Source of the DNA: Euleptes europaea
Lineage: Eukaryota > Chordata > Lepidosauria > Squamata > Sphaerodactylidae
Assembly (NCBI RefSeq): GCF_029931775.1
Contig: NC_079312.1
Coordinates: 117,178,872 to 117,242,871 of the forward strand
Direction of reading: 5' to 3'
DNA length: 64,000 bases
Shown here: one piece after another, positions 10,641 through 22,350 of the stretch
Layout of the letters: every line of letters starts with the position of its first letter
How positions within the stretch are numbered: the first letter of the stretch is position 1
Translations under genes and position numbers: made by a program
Notes under the pieces: model-generated
The model's database searches: none
Seen by the model: only the letters and a program-made list of their open reading frames with translations
What the model was told of the DNA's origin: nothing

Positions 10641-10824
10641 CGTGCCGGAAGTGGCACGCGTGCCATAGGTTCGCCAACATGGTTCTAGTCTGTGAAAGAA
10701 TGTGTTAACAGAGGACCATACAGGTATTAACTTGCAGGAAGCAGGATCAAGAAGCAGGAGAGTTACTGAAATGGCTGCAGGAAGCAAATGTTTTGATATA
10801 GTGTGTAGATCTTGGTACCTGGGG

Positions 10825-11011
10825 TAGGGTTACCAGGTCCCTCTTCGCCACCGGCAAGAGGTTTTTGGGGTGGAGCCTGAGGAGGGCGGGGTTTAGGGAG
10901 GGGAGGAGCTTCAGTGCCATAGAGTCCAGTTGCCAAAGCGGCCATTTTCTCCAGGTGAACTGATCTCTATTGGCTGGACCTCCAGCTAGTACATGGAGGT
11001 TGGCAACCCTA
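10825..11011 (-). mobile_element. TAGGGTTGCC-family MITE
   Basis: Starts tagggttaccaggtccctct and ends ggaggttggcaaccctaac with the family body between. A short part near the right side (the ctggagatctcc segment) is missing. Confidence 0.9.
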
Positions 11012-11745
11012 ACCTGGGGGGTTTTTTTAACCCAATAAGGTGCTATTTATTCATTTTCCTGTACATTAGTCTCCCTTTCCTCTGACCTGATGATGCCCCA
11101 GGACATGATACCCATATCTGTGGTAAGGGAATACTGGAACAATATTTGTATTCCAGGAAATGACCATGCATACAGGAAAAGATGGAGTTTACTGACACAG
11201 CAATAGTTCAGTGATGCTCTGCTTGAAAGGTTGCTGCTGGGGAAAAAATGGATTTTGATTGTAGTTATTAAAAGACCCTCCTCCTCCAAGTATTAGAAGT
11301 CCAGTGCCACTCAGGCACAAATAGTCGTTGGGCCTGCCAGACAACCAATTCTACTTCCACTGGAAAAACAGCATCTGTGCCGGTTTATATTGCATTGCAC
11401 TGCATTGCAATGACAAAGGGAGGAAAGCAAACTGTTCACTCACAAGCAGTGGCTGAAGAGCATTTGTGTGTCTCGTAATGAGTGATGGCACTAGTGATTA
11501 TTATCGAGTTGAGGACTTTTCCTCCCAAAGATACATTTTTTGGCTCCAGAGATGCCTTTTCTTTAGAAATTTGATGTCAATGTAGGTTGATATTATTAAT
11601 ATTAGAAATGTTTCAGTAATATATTAATGTAGCAGTTCTGCCACACCTAAATTATTATTTTTCACTGGCATTATTTTTTTAAATCACAGGTTTGTCATTT
11701 AATATCACTGGGATTTGCAAATTTATTTTATTTTATCTATTTATT
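11012..11745. other. no recognised feature
   Basis: AT-rich single-copy-looking sequence. No exon with recognisable protein similarity. Confidence 0.5.
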
Positions 11746-12034
11746 GAAGAAGAGTTGGTTTTTATAGGCCAATTTTCTCTACCTTTTAAGGAGAATCATA
11801 GCGGCTTACAATCTCCTTCCCTTCCTCTCCCCACAACAGACACCCTGTGAGGTAGGTGGGGCTGAGAGAGTTCCGAGAGAACTGTGACCAGCAGGCTTCG
11901 TGTGCAGGAGAGGAGAAACCAACCCAGTTCACCAGATTAGAGTCCGCCACTCATGTGGAAAAGTGGGGAACCAAACCTGGTTCTCCAGATAAGATTCCAT
12001 TGCTCCTACCTGACTACTACAGCGCACTGGCTCT
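11746..12034 (-). repeat. tRNA-derived SINE (family A)
   Basis: Full-length copy on the minus strand: the tail gaagaagagttggtttttat lies at the left and the tRNA-like head at the right, with the family middle of aggtaggtggggctgagaga. About 290 bp. Confidence 0.9.
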
Positions 12035-13079
12035 CTGTTGGTTATCTCCAGTGCAAAAACCATAAGTCCGATGCTTCAGTCTGTCAAATGTGCATACAGA
12101 TTCTTACAATAGAGTACTTTTTATTTTATGGAAATCAAATTCTATGAACCCATACTAATCGGTAAAATTTAGAGATCCTAGTAGGTCCATGATTAGTAAT
12201 GTCACCCACCTACACTAAAACGACTTCTGTATAGTTTTTGACTATTGACATATGTTTAGCTAAAGGAAAATACTATATCAAGGAGTCCTCATGGAGACCT
12301 GGGAGATTTGCCATTGTATTTTTATTTCCCCCCCCCCCGTATTAATATTCGAGAGATCTTGCTGGGGGTGTTTTTTCCTCTAGAAGAAACAGCAATCTTT
12401 TTCAGGCATTTGGCTCCCCATCAGAAAATGTGGGTGGAATTTGGATGTTGTTGTATACTTTTGCTGTGCTCTGTGTACTTAATGAGCTCTGCAATTAATT
12501 ACAGTAATAAGATTATTGGTAAGAAGTGGCAGATTTAGAGAAGGATGATTAGATAATTAGAGATAAATTGCTGTTTGTGGGACCTTATTGAATATGTACT
12601 GCAGATTGTCTGGCTTTGAAGAGATAATTGAGTCACTGATTAATGAGGGTTTGGCAGCAGCCCCAACTACAGCTCCACTCACCTGGGTGAGACCGTGCCT
12701 GTCACCATGGCAAAAAAGCAAAAGCTGGGAGAGCACTGAAGAAGTGATAACTTTACTTTTAAATTATAATGGCGAGTGAGATAGATAAAGTGGAAATGAT
12801 TAGTCTGCCTTTCAGGATGCGGCAACATCTTTTTGTTTTTACCGCCACAGATCAGTGGTTCTTAAACTTTCTTCACAGTTTCTTCCAGGAATCCTGTCGC
12901 CACTGCCATGTCAAGGCATATTCTGGAATGCACATTTGGTTCATGAGGGCATAGGCTAGTGAGGGCTCACCTTTACATTGTGTGCACATAGAATGGACCC
13001 TTTAACACTCCTCTGTATTTGCACATTGTAGTGAGAGATCTGAACTGATGGGTGAGCCATTACTGATTTCTCACTGTGT
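12035..13079. other. no recognised feature
   Basis: Holds a C run near 12331 and otherwise AT-rich sequence. No gene or named repeat. Confidence 0.5.
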
Positions 13080-16007
13080 AACACCTTTTAAGTTTTCAAG
13101 TAACATGAGGGTTCCCTGGTGTAAGATTTGCTACTGCAAACTTTGCAAAAGGATGTCATAGGAGACTGAAGTATGGAAGAAACAAACTTAACATTCAACA
13201 ATCTTACTACTGCTACAATTAATCTCAAATGGCTGCTGCCTTAGCTTTCAGTTCTCTGCTGGTGTTCTCAAGATCTGCTTCTTCCAGACACCTTCTCATG
13301 GAAAATTGATTCAGTCCTTTACACCTTTCCTTATTTAGAAAATACTAATAGGTTTTCACTATTTCATTTAGTAGAGTCAGTATGCAAACCTACATTGAGG
13401 GGTCCTATCACTTACAATCTTTTCTGGTTTACCATGTCTTCTAAATATAGATTTACAGTGATATGCTGATGTACTTGTGGTGATGTCAAGCAAATTTATT
13501 TCCACGTACTTTGAACAAAAGTAGCATTTCCCTTTAAATTTGAACAAGTCCTTTTTCAACTTCTACCATGGCCCTTTTGGAATCTCCTGAGGCAACATAA
13601 ACTCTTTTTGGTTTTTATTTCTGAAGCTTTGACATCTGGTATATTACTTACCAAATCTACTATTTGAGCACACATGCTTGGCCAATAAACAATTTCTCTA
13701 GTCCTTCTTTTACTTATTTAAGTTCCCAGATGGCTGTTGTAAATGATATTCAGTAGCTTGTTTCCTTAGGTCTTGTTGTACTATCATGCTGTTATTTTAA
13801 AAAATGAGTCCATCGTGTACACTAAATTTCTCTCTATCGTTCCAATAAGCACAGATGCCTTCTGAAACTTCCACTCTTCTGTCTGATGATCTCTCCAAAA
13901 TACTATTTTTAAATTGAGCAAAACTCTAACATTTGAACTAGCTGTTAGAAATTCCTTCTATTTTGGTTCTGAAATTAGAAAATAAAACATTGTGAGGTAC
14001 CATAACATCTGCTTCCTCAAAAATGTTATGCTCTGGATAGACCATCAGCAATTGTTAATGCTTTGCCTAGCCTTTGCTGCCTGTAGTTGACATTTCCATA
14101 GTAGTAGGGGACATATTTGGGTTTTTGGACAAAGACTATCTGAAAATTGAATCCACTAGTTTTGTGGCCTGTTTCCACAGTTGTCATTTTTCTATAGATG
14201 AATTAGTGAAATCATCCCAACACTATTGTTAGTTTTTTTCTCTTTAGTGACTGGTGAACACTCCCAAAATTGATTTGGATCAGGACTACAGTTACAAACT
14301 AAAGTGAAGAATGCTTGGGGAAATGTGCTCTCTTCCCCCCAGACCTAAATTGGCTTGTCATTTCCTGCCGCAATCCGTGAGTCTCCAACCAATCCCCCAC
14401 TAGCCCACCACCGAACTTGCTTATCTGATGGCTGCTGGTACTCCGGAAGCTTTTTTTCTGCAGAGAGAAGAGTCTCTGCGAATGATTTATCAGGCACATT
14501 TCAGAGTTAGCAGTCTCTTCCATGGTGACTTTCTGTTCTTCCCTCTTATTTCTCTTTTACTTGGCAGTTGTGACTTTTCTCCCCACCCCCTGCACAAAAT
14601 ACAGCAAGGAGCTCTGGGACATATCGTTTTCTCGGAATGTTTGACTATACTCAGGCATCCTGGGAAAATGACAAGTGCTCCTAGCAGCCAGCCAGCCAGT
14701 CACTGAAACAGCAACAGCCAAGGAAGTGAATGGTAAGGCGGCGTTGTCTTCGGGTCGGATTAAAATCAGAGGTTGTAATGCTAGGCCTTGTATTGAAGGT
14801 GAGCGTTATGAATTGTCAAGATTTGTATTCCAAGCCAAGAAATCACAAACTTTGGCAGCACTGCAGTTTCTTTTACCATTTGTATATAATTCTGTTGGGC
14901 AGTTGTTGGTCCTGCACTATAGAAACGTGCTGTAGGCAAGCCTTTCTGCAAAACCAAATCCTGTAGAACTGGTGCCTACTGGGACTGTTACTAACCCCAC
15001 ACTGTAAACATTCAACATAGTTTTTTTTAAGTGCAATTGGCTTCCAGTAAATACTCAGCCTCTTTAACCAGTAATTGTCTAAATGGTGTTGCCACGCTTA
15101 TGCTAGATAAGTGACTTTTCTTCCAAAAATAAATCCAAATCAGCCTTATTCTTTGGACTAGACATTTCAGCTATTCCTCTGCACCGGGCTTCAGACCTCC
15201 TTTGGTTAAGACATGTCCTTGGTATTTTAATTCTCCCATTGCAAAGTTACATTTCCCTTTAAGCAGGCTCCCATCTTGAGAACTGTTTAGAATTTGTTTA
15301 CTTCAACCTCTTGTTATGTCCTCGTTTGGTATTTCCCCAAACCAGGATAACTCATCGATTAACATGTGACACTATCAAATTTCTGTTGTGATCCCCATAA
15401 TGGTTATCTTGTAAATTTGAACCTGCCAAGTGTTATATTGGCGGTCATTGTGTATTTATGGGACTTCTGTCATCTAGCTGAATTTTCCAAAATCCATTAA
15501 TGGCATCAACGATAAGAAATAGTTCTGTTCCTACTAACTGGCGATTTTTTTTTACTACAGGCAACAGAAAATGTTCTCTTAGAATTGCTTTGTTCATATC
15601 TCTTGGATCCAAATGTAACCCATGCCAATATTGTGGACTTTAGGACCCAGGGAGCTCACTGAGAGTGGGCACATAGGTATGTCACTAGCTGCAAGGGCCC
15701 CACCCCTCAGTCAGTCGGGCCTGCAATGAGGAGGGAAGCCCAGAGTTCGAGTGAGGGGATTAATAATTTTCCTTTGCAGGTCAGACTGGAGAGAGAGAGT
15801 GTGTCTGCAGAAGCCTCAGCAGCAGCTGGATTCATCAAGAGCATAAAGGGAAGGAACAGCCCTGCATTTTGAAATGTTTGATACCTTAGATTTTTGAAGC
15901 AATTTCACATTTGTTCAATGATTCACAAGGGGTGCTGTCATTTTATTGAATTTTGAAGGGAACAAAACCATTATCCTCCAATAAGAATTTATGTAACTAG
16001 GATTGTG

Positions 16008-16227
16008 GCCTGACCTGGATGGCCCAGGCTAGCCTGATCTCGTCAGATCTCGGAAGCTAAGCAGGGTCAGCCCTGGTTAGTATTTGGATGGGAGACCACC
16101 AAGGAAGACCAGGGTTGCTGTGCAGAGGAAGGCACTGGCAAGCCACCTCTGTTAGTCTCCTGCCATGAAAACCCCAAAAGGGGTCGCCATAAGTCGGCTG
16201 CAGCTTGACAGCACTTTACACACACAC
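16008..16227 (+). repeat. 5S rRNA-derived SINE (5S-Sauria type)
   Basis: The first part matches 5S rRNA: gcctgatctcgtcagatctc, ggaagctaagcagggtcag, then tggttagtatttggatggga. The tail reads ggggtcgccataagtcggct and ends in a cacacac repeat, which resembles the 3' end of Bov-B LINEs, the known mobilising partner of Sauria-type SINEs. Identical 13-bp flanks aactaggattgtg at 15995-16007 and 16228-16240 are a perfect target duplication. Young-looking insertion within the gypsy fossil. Confidence 0.93.
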
Positions 16228-16289
16228 AACTAGGATTGTGCTGGGTTACACAAACACACAAATGGGCGCTTATACCACTGCAGAGTCAC

Positions 16290-16620
16290 TTATGCTAGTG
16301 ATGGGGAGCCATGCAGCACAAGGCAGAGGCACTTGTGCAGCCTCAGTGGCAGCGTTTCTCTAATACCAGGGCTCGCGCCAGCGCCAAAAGGGGGAGGGTT
16401 GACTTTAGTCAACTCCCTGAGCCCTTTTGCCCCGGGAACGCCCATTTTTGCTGGTGCGAATTTGCGCCTCCAAAAATGGCAGCATAGCCCCATGAAACTG
16501 CATAGAGCAGTTTCCCTCCCCCCATTTTTGGCTTGCTGTACTTGCTGCAGCAAACCACTCAGGAGGCTGTGTGGCTGTACCGTCCCCGGCTTCCCCAATA
16601 GTACCCCCCCTTAGGATTCC
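16290..16620. repeat. GC-rich unclassified repeat-like block
   Basis: A GC-rich insert in AT-rich sequence with an internal hairpin around ggttgactttagtcaactcc. It is similar in style to the block at 55015-55440, but I cannot name a family. Boundaries uncertain. Confidence 0.3.
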
Positions 16621-17768
16621 TCTGAAATCACACATTCAGTTGTACATGTACTGAATGTAACAGGAGAATCACTGAATGCACACATAAAGAAAAATCAAGG
16701 CTACCCTGGGCATGGATTATACATGCGTTCACTATAACTTTGTAAACTGGGCTACTGTGCAACCTTTAACAAGTGATTCACAGAGAGCTCCAGGTTCATG
16801 TCTGCATTAACAGCTTTAAAAGAGTAAAATGTATGAGTTTATGCTTTCCCCTTTCCTCTGAGTTGTAGTGGAGAATTTTAGACATTCGTCTGTAATATTG
16901 CTTCAAATTCATTAATCCAAACATGACCCATCCTTTATCTATATTGTCATTAAACGGAAAGGGATAAAGTATCCCATACTTCTTCATGTGCCATATTATA
17001 TGACTGACAGAAGTCTTGCATATCTGCTGCATTTGCCGCGCTCCACTTGTTTCTACCTTCGTCAGGTCTCTACAGCACTTCCCTCAAATGCCAACTGCCC
17101 TGGAGTCTTTAGCTGAACCATTTTTCACCGCGCTGTTTCACTTCCCGTTTCTGACACCGTGGTCTATTTTCTGCTGCAGACTTTGACAAATGATGCCGCA
17201 GGAGACCAAAGCGGGGAGCAAACAAACTTTATTTAACACTGTGCAGCTCTTGCACCATTGAATTCACAATGGTGGCTGCCCTAGGTTTCCATTTCCCAGA
17301 ACTGCTTGCCCCTTGCTCCTGTGGCTTTTAACATAACATAAAGTTTAAATCCACAGATGATGCCCTGTGCTCAGGGAATAGTATTGGGGCTTTTCCAACT
17401 GATTTTTTTTTAATGCCACTGTTACTTCTATTGTTTCAGAGGATCCAAACATATTTTCTTCAAGCAACAATTCTGTTGTTAGAAAATTTCATTTGTTAGC
17501 AGCACCTCACATGCAATATTTTAATGGTTGAAGAAAATGCAGTCTCTGATTCTGACCCCCCAAAGATAGTGTACAAACTGTCACCTCTTCCATACAAAGG
17601 AAGTTCTCTTTAGGTATGGGAAATGATGTCTTTCCAGCCTGCATTAGGGTAGCAGTTTGATTAGGCTGGTTTTGAAGACTGCTCAGAAATATCAAATGGT
17701 ACAGGGATGTACAAAGCATATACTGCCATTCTTGAAAGAACTACACTGGCTACTGGTTAATTTAGGAT

Positions 17769-17951
17769 GGGGCCAGAGCTCAGTGGTTGAGCATCTGCTT
17801 TGCAGGCAGAGGTTCTTGGGTTCAATCCCCAGCATCTTCAATTAAAAGGATCAGGAAGCAGGTGATGTAAAAGACCTCTTGCCAATGGGAGTAGGCAAGA
17901 CTCACTTTGACAGATCAATGGTCTAAGTATAAGGCAGCTTTATGCATGTTC
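17769..17951 (+). repeat. tRNA-derived SINE (family B)
   Basis: The head ggccagagctcagtggttga, gcatctgctttgcaggcag and gggttcaatccccagcatct keeps both internal promoter boxes of a tRNA ancestor. The body ends ataaggcagctttatgcatg. Confidence 0.85.
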
Positions 17952-18604
17952 ATTTTTGGCCACAATTCAAGGTTCTTAATCCAAAACTCTAAATGGACTG
18001 GAACTAGGGTACTTGAAGGACTTAGGGTTGTCAGCTCTCAGAAGACAGAACGTTGGCTTGGGAGCTGAGTAGGACTATAGGGTCCAAAGGGCAAAGCCTA
18101 CAGAAAATGCTTGATTCCTCTCAGGTGAACTGCTATTCCAATACCAAGCAACATACCCATCCATGATAACCGGCCATTGTATACAAACATACCACAGTCC
18201 AAGCTCTTTCTCTGCCACAAGCAGAAAGCAAGAACAAAACAGGCATATAACCAAAGCACTGGGGTTGCCAGATCCCTCAATACGGCAGGCAATGTCCTGC
18301 TCCATAGCTCTGACCCCCCAACCACACTCAATAGAGCAGAGGAAGCAAAAATGGGAGGGAACAGCATTTTGTGACGCCACTTCTGGCTGAGTACCTGGAA
18401 GTGAGATCACCGTGTCATGCAACGTTCTAGAAATTAATTGGGGAAATTCCTAAAGCATTGCACAACTTGGTGATATCATTTCTGGTTACTCAGCTGGAAA
18501 TGACTGTGGGATTGCGCAATAATGTTTCTCTCAGTCTCCACCCCCCTCCTGCTCCTGGGGGTTGCCAGCACTGGACTGACAACCCTATTCAAGCAGGTAA
18601 GATA
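17952..18604. other. mostly unassigned; a possible MITE with GGTTGCCA ends
   Basis: Between about 18262 (ggggttgccagatccctc) and 18565 (ctgggggttgccagcactgg) there is a block that looks like a diverged repeat, but the ends are direct rather than clearly inverted. No gene seen. Confidence 0.3.
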
Positions 18605-18809
18605 GGGTTGCCAGGTCTCTCTTAGCCACGTGTGGGAGATTTTGGGGCGGAGCCTGAGGAGGGCGGGGTCTGGGGAGGGGAGGGCCTTCAATGCCATAGA
18701 GATCAATGGCCAAAGTGCCTATTTTCTCCAGGTGAACTGATCTCTATCGTTGTAACCAGTTGTAATACCAGGAGATCTCCAGGTAGTACTTGGAAGTTGG
18801 CAACCCTAA
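18605..18809 (-). mobile_element. TAGGGTTGCC-family MITE
   Basis: Complete copy from tagggttgccaggtctctct to tggaagttggcaaccctaag, about 205 bp. Confidence 0.92.
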
Positions 18810-19011
18810 GGTAAGAGCATGGTAGCACACAGTGAAGGAATAAGTTTATTTGTATAGCCATAGGCCATTACAGAGGTAGCTTACATGTTTAGTTACATAC
18901 ATAATATACATAAATGCAGTATATTATTAAGGAATTTGGCATTTAGAGGACATTCTGGAAACCAATGAACCCACTTTAAAACTAGGGCTGAGAGACTCTA
19001 GAGCAGGGGTG

Positions 19012-19140
19012 TCAAACATACGGCCCGTGGGCTGGATCCGGCTCCTTGAGAGCTCTTATCTGGCCAGCTGAGGCAGCCATCACCCCTAGTCCCGATCTGG
19101 GCTGGGGATGAGCACTTTGTTGCTCATTGGCCTATTTCAA
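19012..19140 (+). mobile_element. hAT/Charlie-like terminal fragment
   Basis: Begins caggggtgtcaaacatacgg followed by cccgtgggctggatccggc, a typical Charlie-like hAT end. No matching right end could be found, so it is probably truncated. Confidence 0.6.
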
Positions 19141-20108
19141 TAGGCTTGCAAGCAGCTTGTTCGAATAACTGAACCAACCATAATGGACCCAATCCACTAG
19201 GAAGTGGCAGAACTTCCATTCATTTCCATTAATTGCACAGACGTTCCCAGGGGATCATGCCCAGTATGATCGCCTGCAAAAGACCAGAGAGCTCTCTTTT
19301 TGGAGTGTTGATTGCAGCAAGCTGGGTGCTGAGTAGTTTTCTGCTCCCCTCTTCCCCAGAAGCGGAAGCCAGCTTGCATAGCTTTTATCACACAACCCTG
19401 CTGGGAAATTAACTGGTGGAGGTGATGAGATGCACCCATAGGGGGTTTGCCTGATTTGCCGGGCCCTCTGGTTGTAATACTTGGAGGGGTTGTTTTGTGC
19501 AGAACTACCAGGATTGGCAACTCTTTCCTGACAAGGCTCTTGTGCTTTTAAGCAGCTATGTGACAGGAAGAAACTCGGCAGGTGAAGGTTTTCTCAACAT
19601 TGAGATGCAATGATAGAGGAATTCAGCAGATGAAACTTTTCCCTATCATGTAGTTGCTAAAAGCACGGGAGCATTACAAAAAAAGAGAAAGAAACACCGG
19701 CAATTCTAATAGAAAAATCAATGGCCTTAACAATTGTGGGCACAGGTGTATATAGCAGTCCAGCATTTGCCCCAGCAGGATAGACTGCAACAATAGAGGT
19801 AAGGGTACCCAGTTCTGAAATACTCTTCAATAGTAGAGGAACTCCAGATACCCCACTGCCTGGTAAGCAGTGCCTGACAGTACGACATCCAGGACAGAAA
19901 CAGAAGATGGTTTATTAAAATAATTTCCTGTCACAGTGAGACAAGCCAGGTGTGTTTCACTCACTCAGCCTAGGCGTGTTTTTCTCTCTGTTTATGGCAT
20001 AGCATAACCTGGGTATTAAGGGCTGATCTGTTGAGGATGTGTCAAGATTGACTCAGATGGCTCTCTGATCTCTTTAGGTCTTCTGATTAATTCCGGTCAT
20101 TCCACCAG
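19141..20108. other. no recognised feature
   Basis: No exon or named repeat is seen. Confidence 0.45.
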
Positions 20109-20440
20109 AGCCAGCATAGTGCAGTGGTCAAGAGCGGCGGACTCTAATCTGGAGAACCAGGTTTGATACCCCACTCTTCCACATGAGCGGTGGACTCTAA
20201 TCTGGTGAACAGGGTTGGTTTCCCCACTCCTACACATGAAGTGGCGACCTTGGGCTAGTCACAGTTCTATCTAAACTCAGCCCCACCTACCTCACAAGGT
20301 GTCTGTTGTGGGGAGAGTAAGGGAAGGAGAGTGTAAGCTGGTTTGATTCTCCTTAAAAGGTCAAGAAAATTGGCATATAAAAACCAACTCCTCCTCTTCC
20401 TCGTCCTCGTCCTCCTCCTTGTTGTTGTTGTTGTTGAAAA
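20109..20440 (+). repeat. tRNA-derived SINE (family A) with tcctcg/gtt tail
   Basis: The head gccagcatagtgcagtggtc and gaaccaggtttgatacccc keeps A- and B-box-like words. The tail ends in aaaaaccaactcctcctctt and then an expanded tcctcg and ttg microsatellite. Confidence 0.88.
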
Positions 20441-22350
20441 GCACCCCGAGTGTTGGGTGAGGCTGATAACTGCAGCCGTTCAAGGCTATCCCAGGGCATA
20501 GTCTCTGTTGCTGCTGCCACTGGCAGAAGGATTGTATCTGGTCTTCCTGTGCCTGGTGCTGGCACCAGGCTCAGTGAAGGTCACATAAGGATATAGCTCT
20601 CATTCATTTCTCCCGTTCTTCCTTCCTTTGCCAGCAACTGTGGGAAAGTGCTGTGCAAAATATCCACGTCTTGTCATAAAGCCTTGACCCAAGAGAGTGA
20701 GCGATGCCAAAGAACATTCACCAAGCAGTTTGTAACAAGAGGCCAGGCAGGTGCCAGACACAAAATCAATGGGGTGTCCTTCAGGACAGCAGCACCTGCA
20801 GGGTCCTAAGAACTTTTCCAGGATCCTGCTCCCAGGCTGCTCAAGGCAAAAGCCTAGAATGTGTGTCCTGCTATGGAAGAGCCAGCAAGTAGAAAGATAG
20901 TTTGTTTCCACAGATTGTCTACCCATCCCTCAATAGTCTTCTTTCTACATACGTATCTAAGGCATCGGGATTCATAAGTTTGGAAATATGGTATGTATCT
21001 AGGGTTGGCAACCTCCAGGTAGTAATCAAACAAGGGCTATAAGTGCTAAACAGGAGTTCTGAATTCAAAAGAAAAAGGACAGAAAAAAACCAGCCCAAAT
21101 GAGGGCAATAAATATCAACACTCGGGTTATGCTATTTAGAAAAATATATTGGGAGAAAAATTTCTTACCAGGACAATTGCAGTTGGAAAAAATTGTTGAC
21201 CACAGGTCTGATACAACAAAGTGTAAAGTGCATAAATATACGAACAAGGTCATTATACAAATGTGAAATCTGGCATGAAGAGCTCAGAATCATTAAAGTC
21301 CATACATAGAAATTAATTCAATAAAGCAACGGAGAAAGGCACTATGCGCAATGGGCTTCTGGTAAATATCCCATTTCATGGAGAATTTTTTCAAGCTTCT
21401 AGTCCTTCCGTGTGCCAAAAGGTTCATTCATGAAGTCAAGGAGAATACCTTCATATTATGTATGGACGGCTGGATAAGACACAGTTTGTAGTATTAAAGG
21501 CTGACAGAGATGACCAACTATGACCTGTTTAAAAGGGGGAGACAAGGGAAGGTGGGGGCTCAGTCACGTCTTACAAAATATGTTCTAGAGTTCTGTGCCC
21601 CCTATGCATCCCTGGCCCAATTCAGATTCAGTGGGGAAAGAGGCCTTCCTCCTTGTGCCATTTTCCTGACCTGAAATGGCCCCCAGGAACTGCTATTTGT
21701 CCTGGAGGTATAGCTACCAGTACATGTAAGTTCCCCCAGTGGGGCAAATTGTGATTCCCCAGGGCTGTTTCGGGTCAGGAAAACAGTTCAGGAGAGAAGG
21801 CGTAAGCTCCTCCTCCCTGTCCTTCTACCTGTGCACCATGGTCCTGATCCAAATTGGGACTGTATGTGTCTGGGAGGCACAGAACTCCAGAACACATCTG
21901 TGTAACATGTGACGGGGCCCTCAGAGATGTATACATGTGCATTTGAGCAGAAAATATGGTGCTTTTGAGCATTTCCTGGATACCAGCAAAGGGTCATATT
22001 GATAAGAAAATATGGTGAATTTGCATGGTCCAAGAATCTGATGTCATATTTTTTGTCATCTGCAGATAGGTGCTGGCAATATACTTCAGTGCCTTACAAG
22101 AACACAGAACAATCATGGCTTTAAAGAGGGACTTTTATTCAGAAGCAGTAATAGATTTATGCAGAAATACTGGTGAGATGTTTTGTCTTAATTTTCAGTC
22201 TCCAGATTTCCTACTTTTCAGGCAATGCATCATAATGATCCCAAAGACCTTATGGCCAGGGTACTCTTATGGCTATTAGTGTCAACCTAAATTTCAAGAG
22301 ATGTGTACCTGTGGTTCAGCTATCTTTGTTCAAGGGTACGCACTTCCAGT
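20441..22350. other. no gene; unassigned sequence
   Basis: Holds a terminal scrap of the TAGGGTTGCC MITE near 21000-21025. The part at 21060-21430 looks like an old interspersed repeat, but I cannot place it. No exon is seen. Confidence 0.45.

Larger units (their letters stand above)
8387..10682 (+). mobile_element. Non-autonomous hAT element with giant GA tract and GC-rich cargo
   Basis: The left end reads cagtgatggcgagcctttta and the right end gccataggttcgccaacatgg, imperfect inverted repeats of a hAT family different from the element at 3770. The 8-bp flanks ttctagtc at 8379-8386 and 10683-10690 are identical. Inside: about 270 bp of hAT end, the same short MITE remnant (8658-8703), a GA tract of more than 1.1 kb, then GC-rich cargo (about 9833-10640). 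No transposase is present. Confidence 0.9.
13080..17330 (-). mobile_element. Decayed Ty3/gypsy-like LTR retrotransposon (fossil)
   Basis: On the minus strand, reverse-transcriptase-like peptide (LDPRDMNKAIL, matching the usual gypsy LDPRDLNKAI) lies near 15560-15650, and integrase-like peptide (SKYVEI, then KPEKIVSD) lies near 13390-13530. That is the gypsy order, with integrase last. The two ends (about 13.08-13.27 and 17.05-17.33 kb) share diverged similarity around gcaaactttg / gcagactttg, a tggctgctgcc-type stretch and neighbouring words, consistent with old LTRs. A 5S-derived SINE has inserted inside it. It is clearly broken, with many breaks, and looks old. Extent is inferred. Confidence 0.55.

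Noticed and set aside
16008-16110. 5S rRNA gene
   Set aside because: The match to 5S is partial and is followed by a Bov-B-like tail and target duplication, so it is a SINE.
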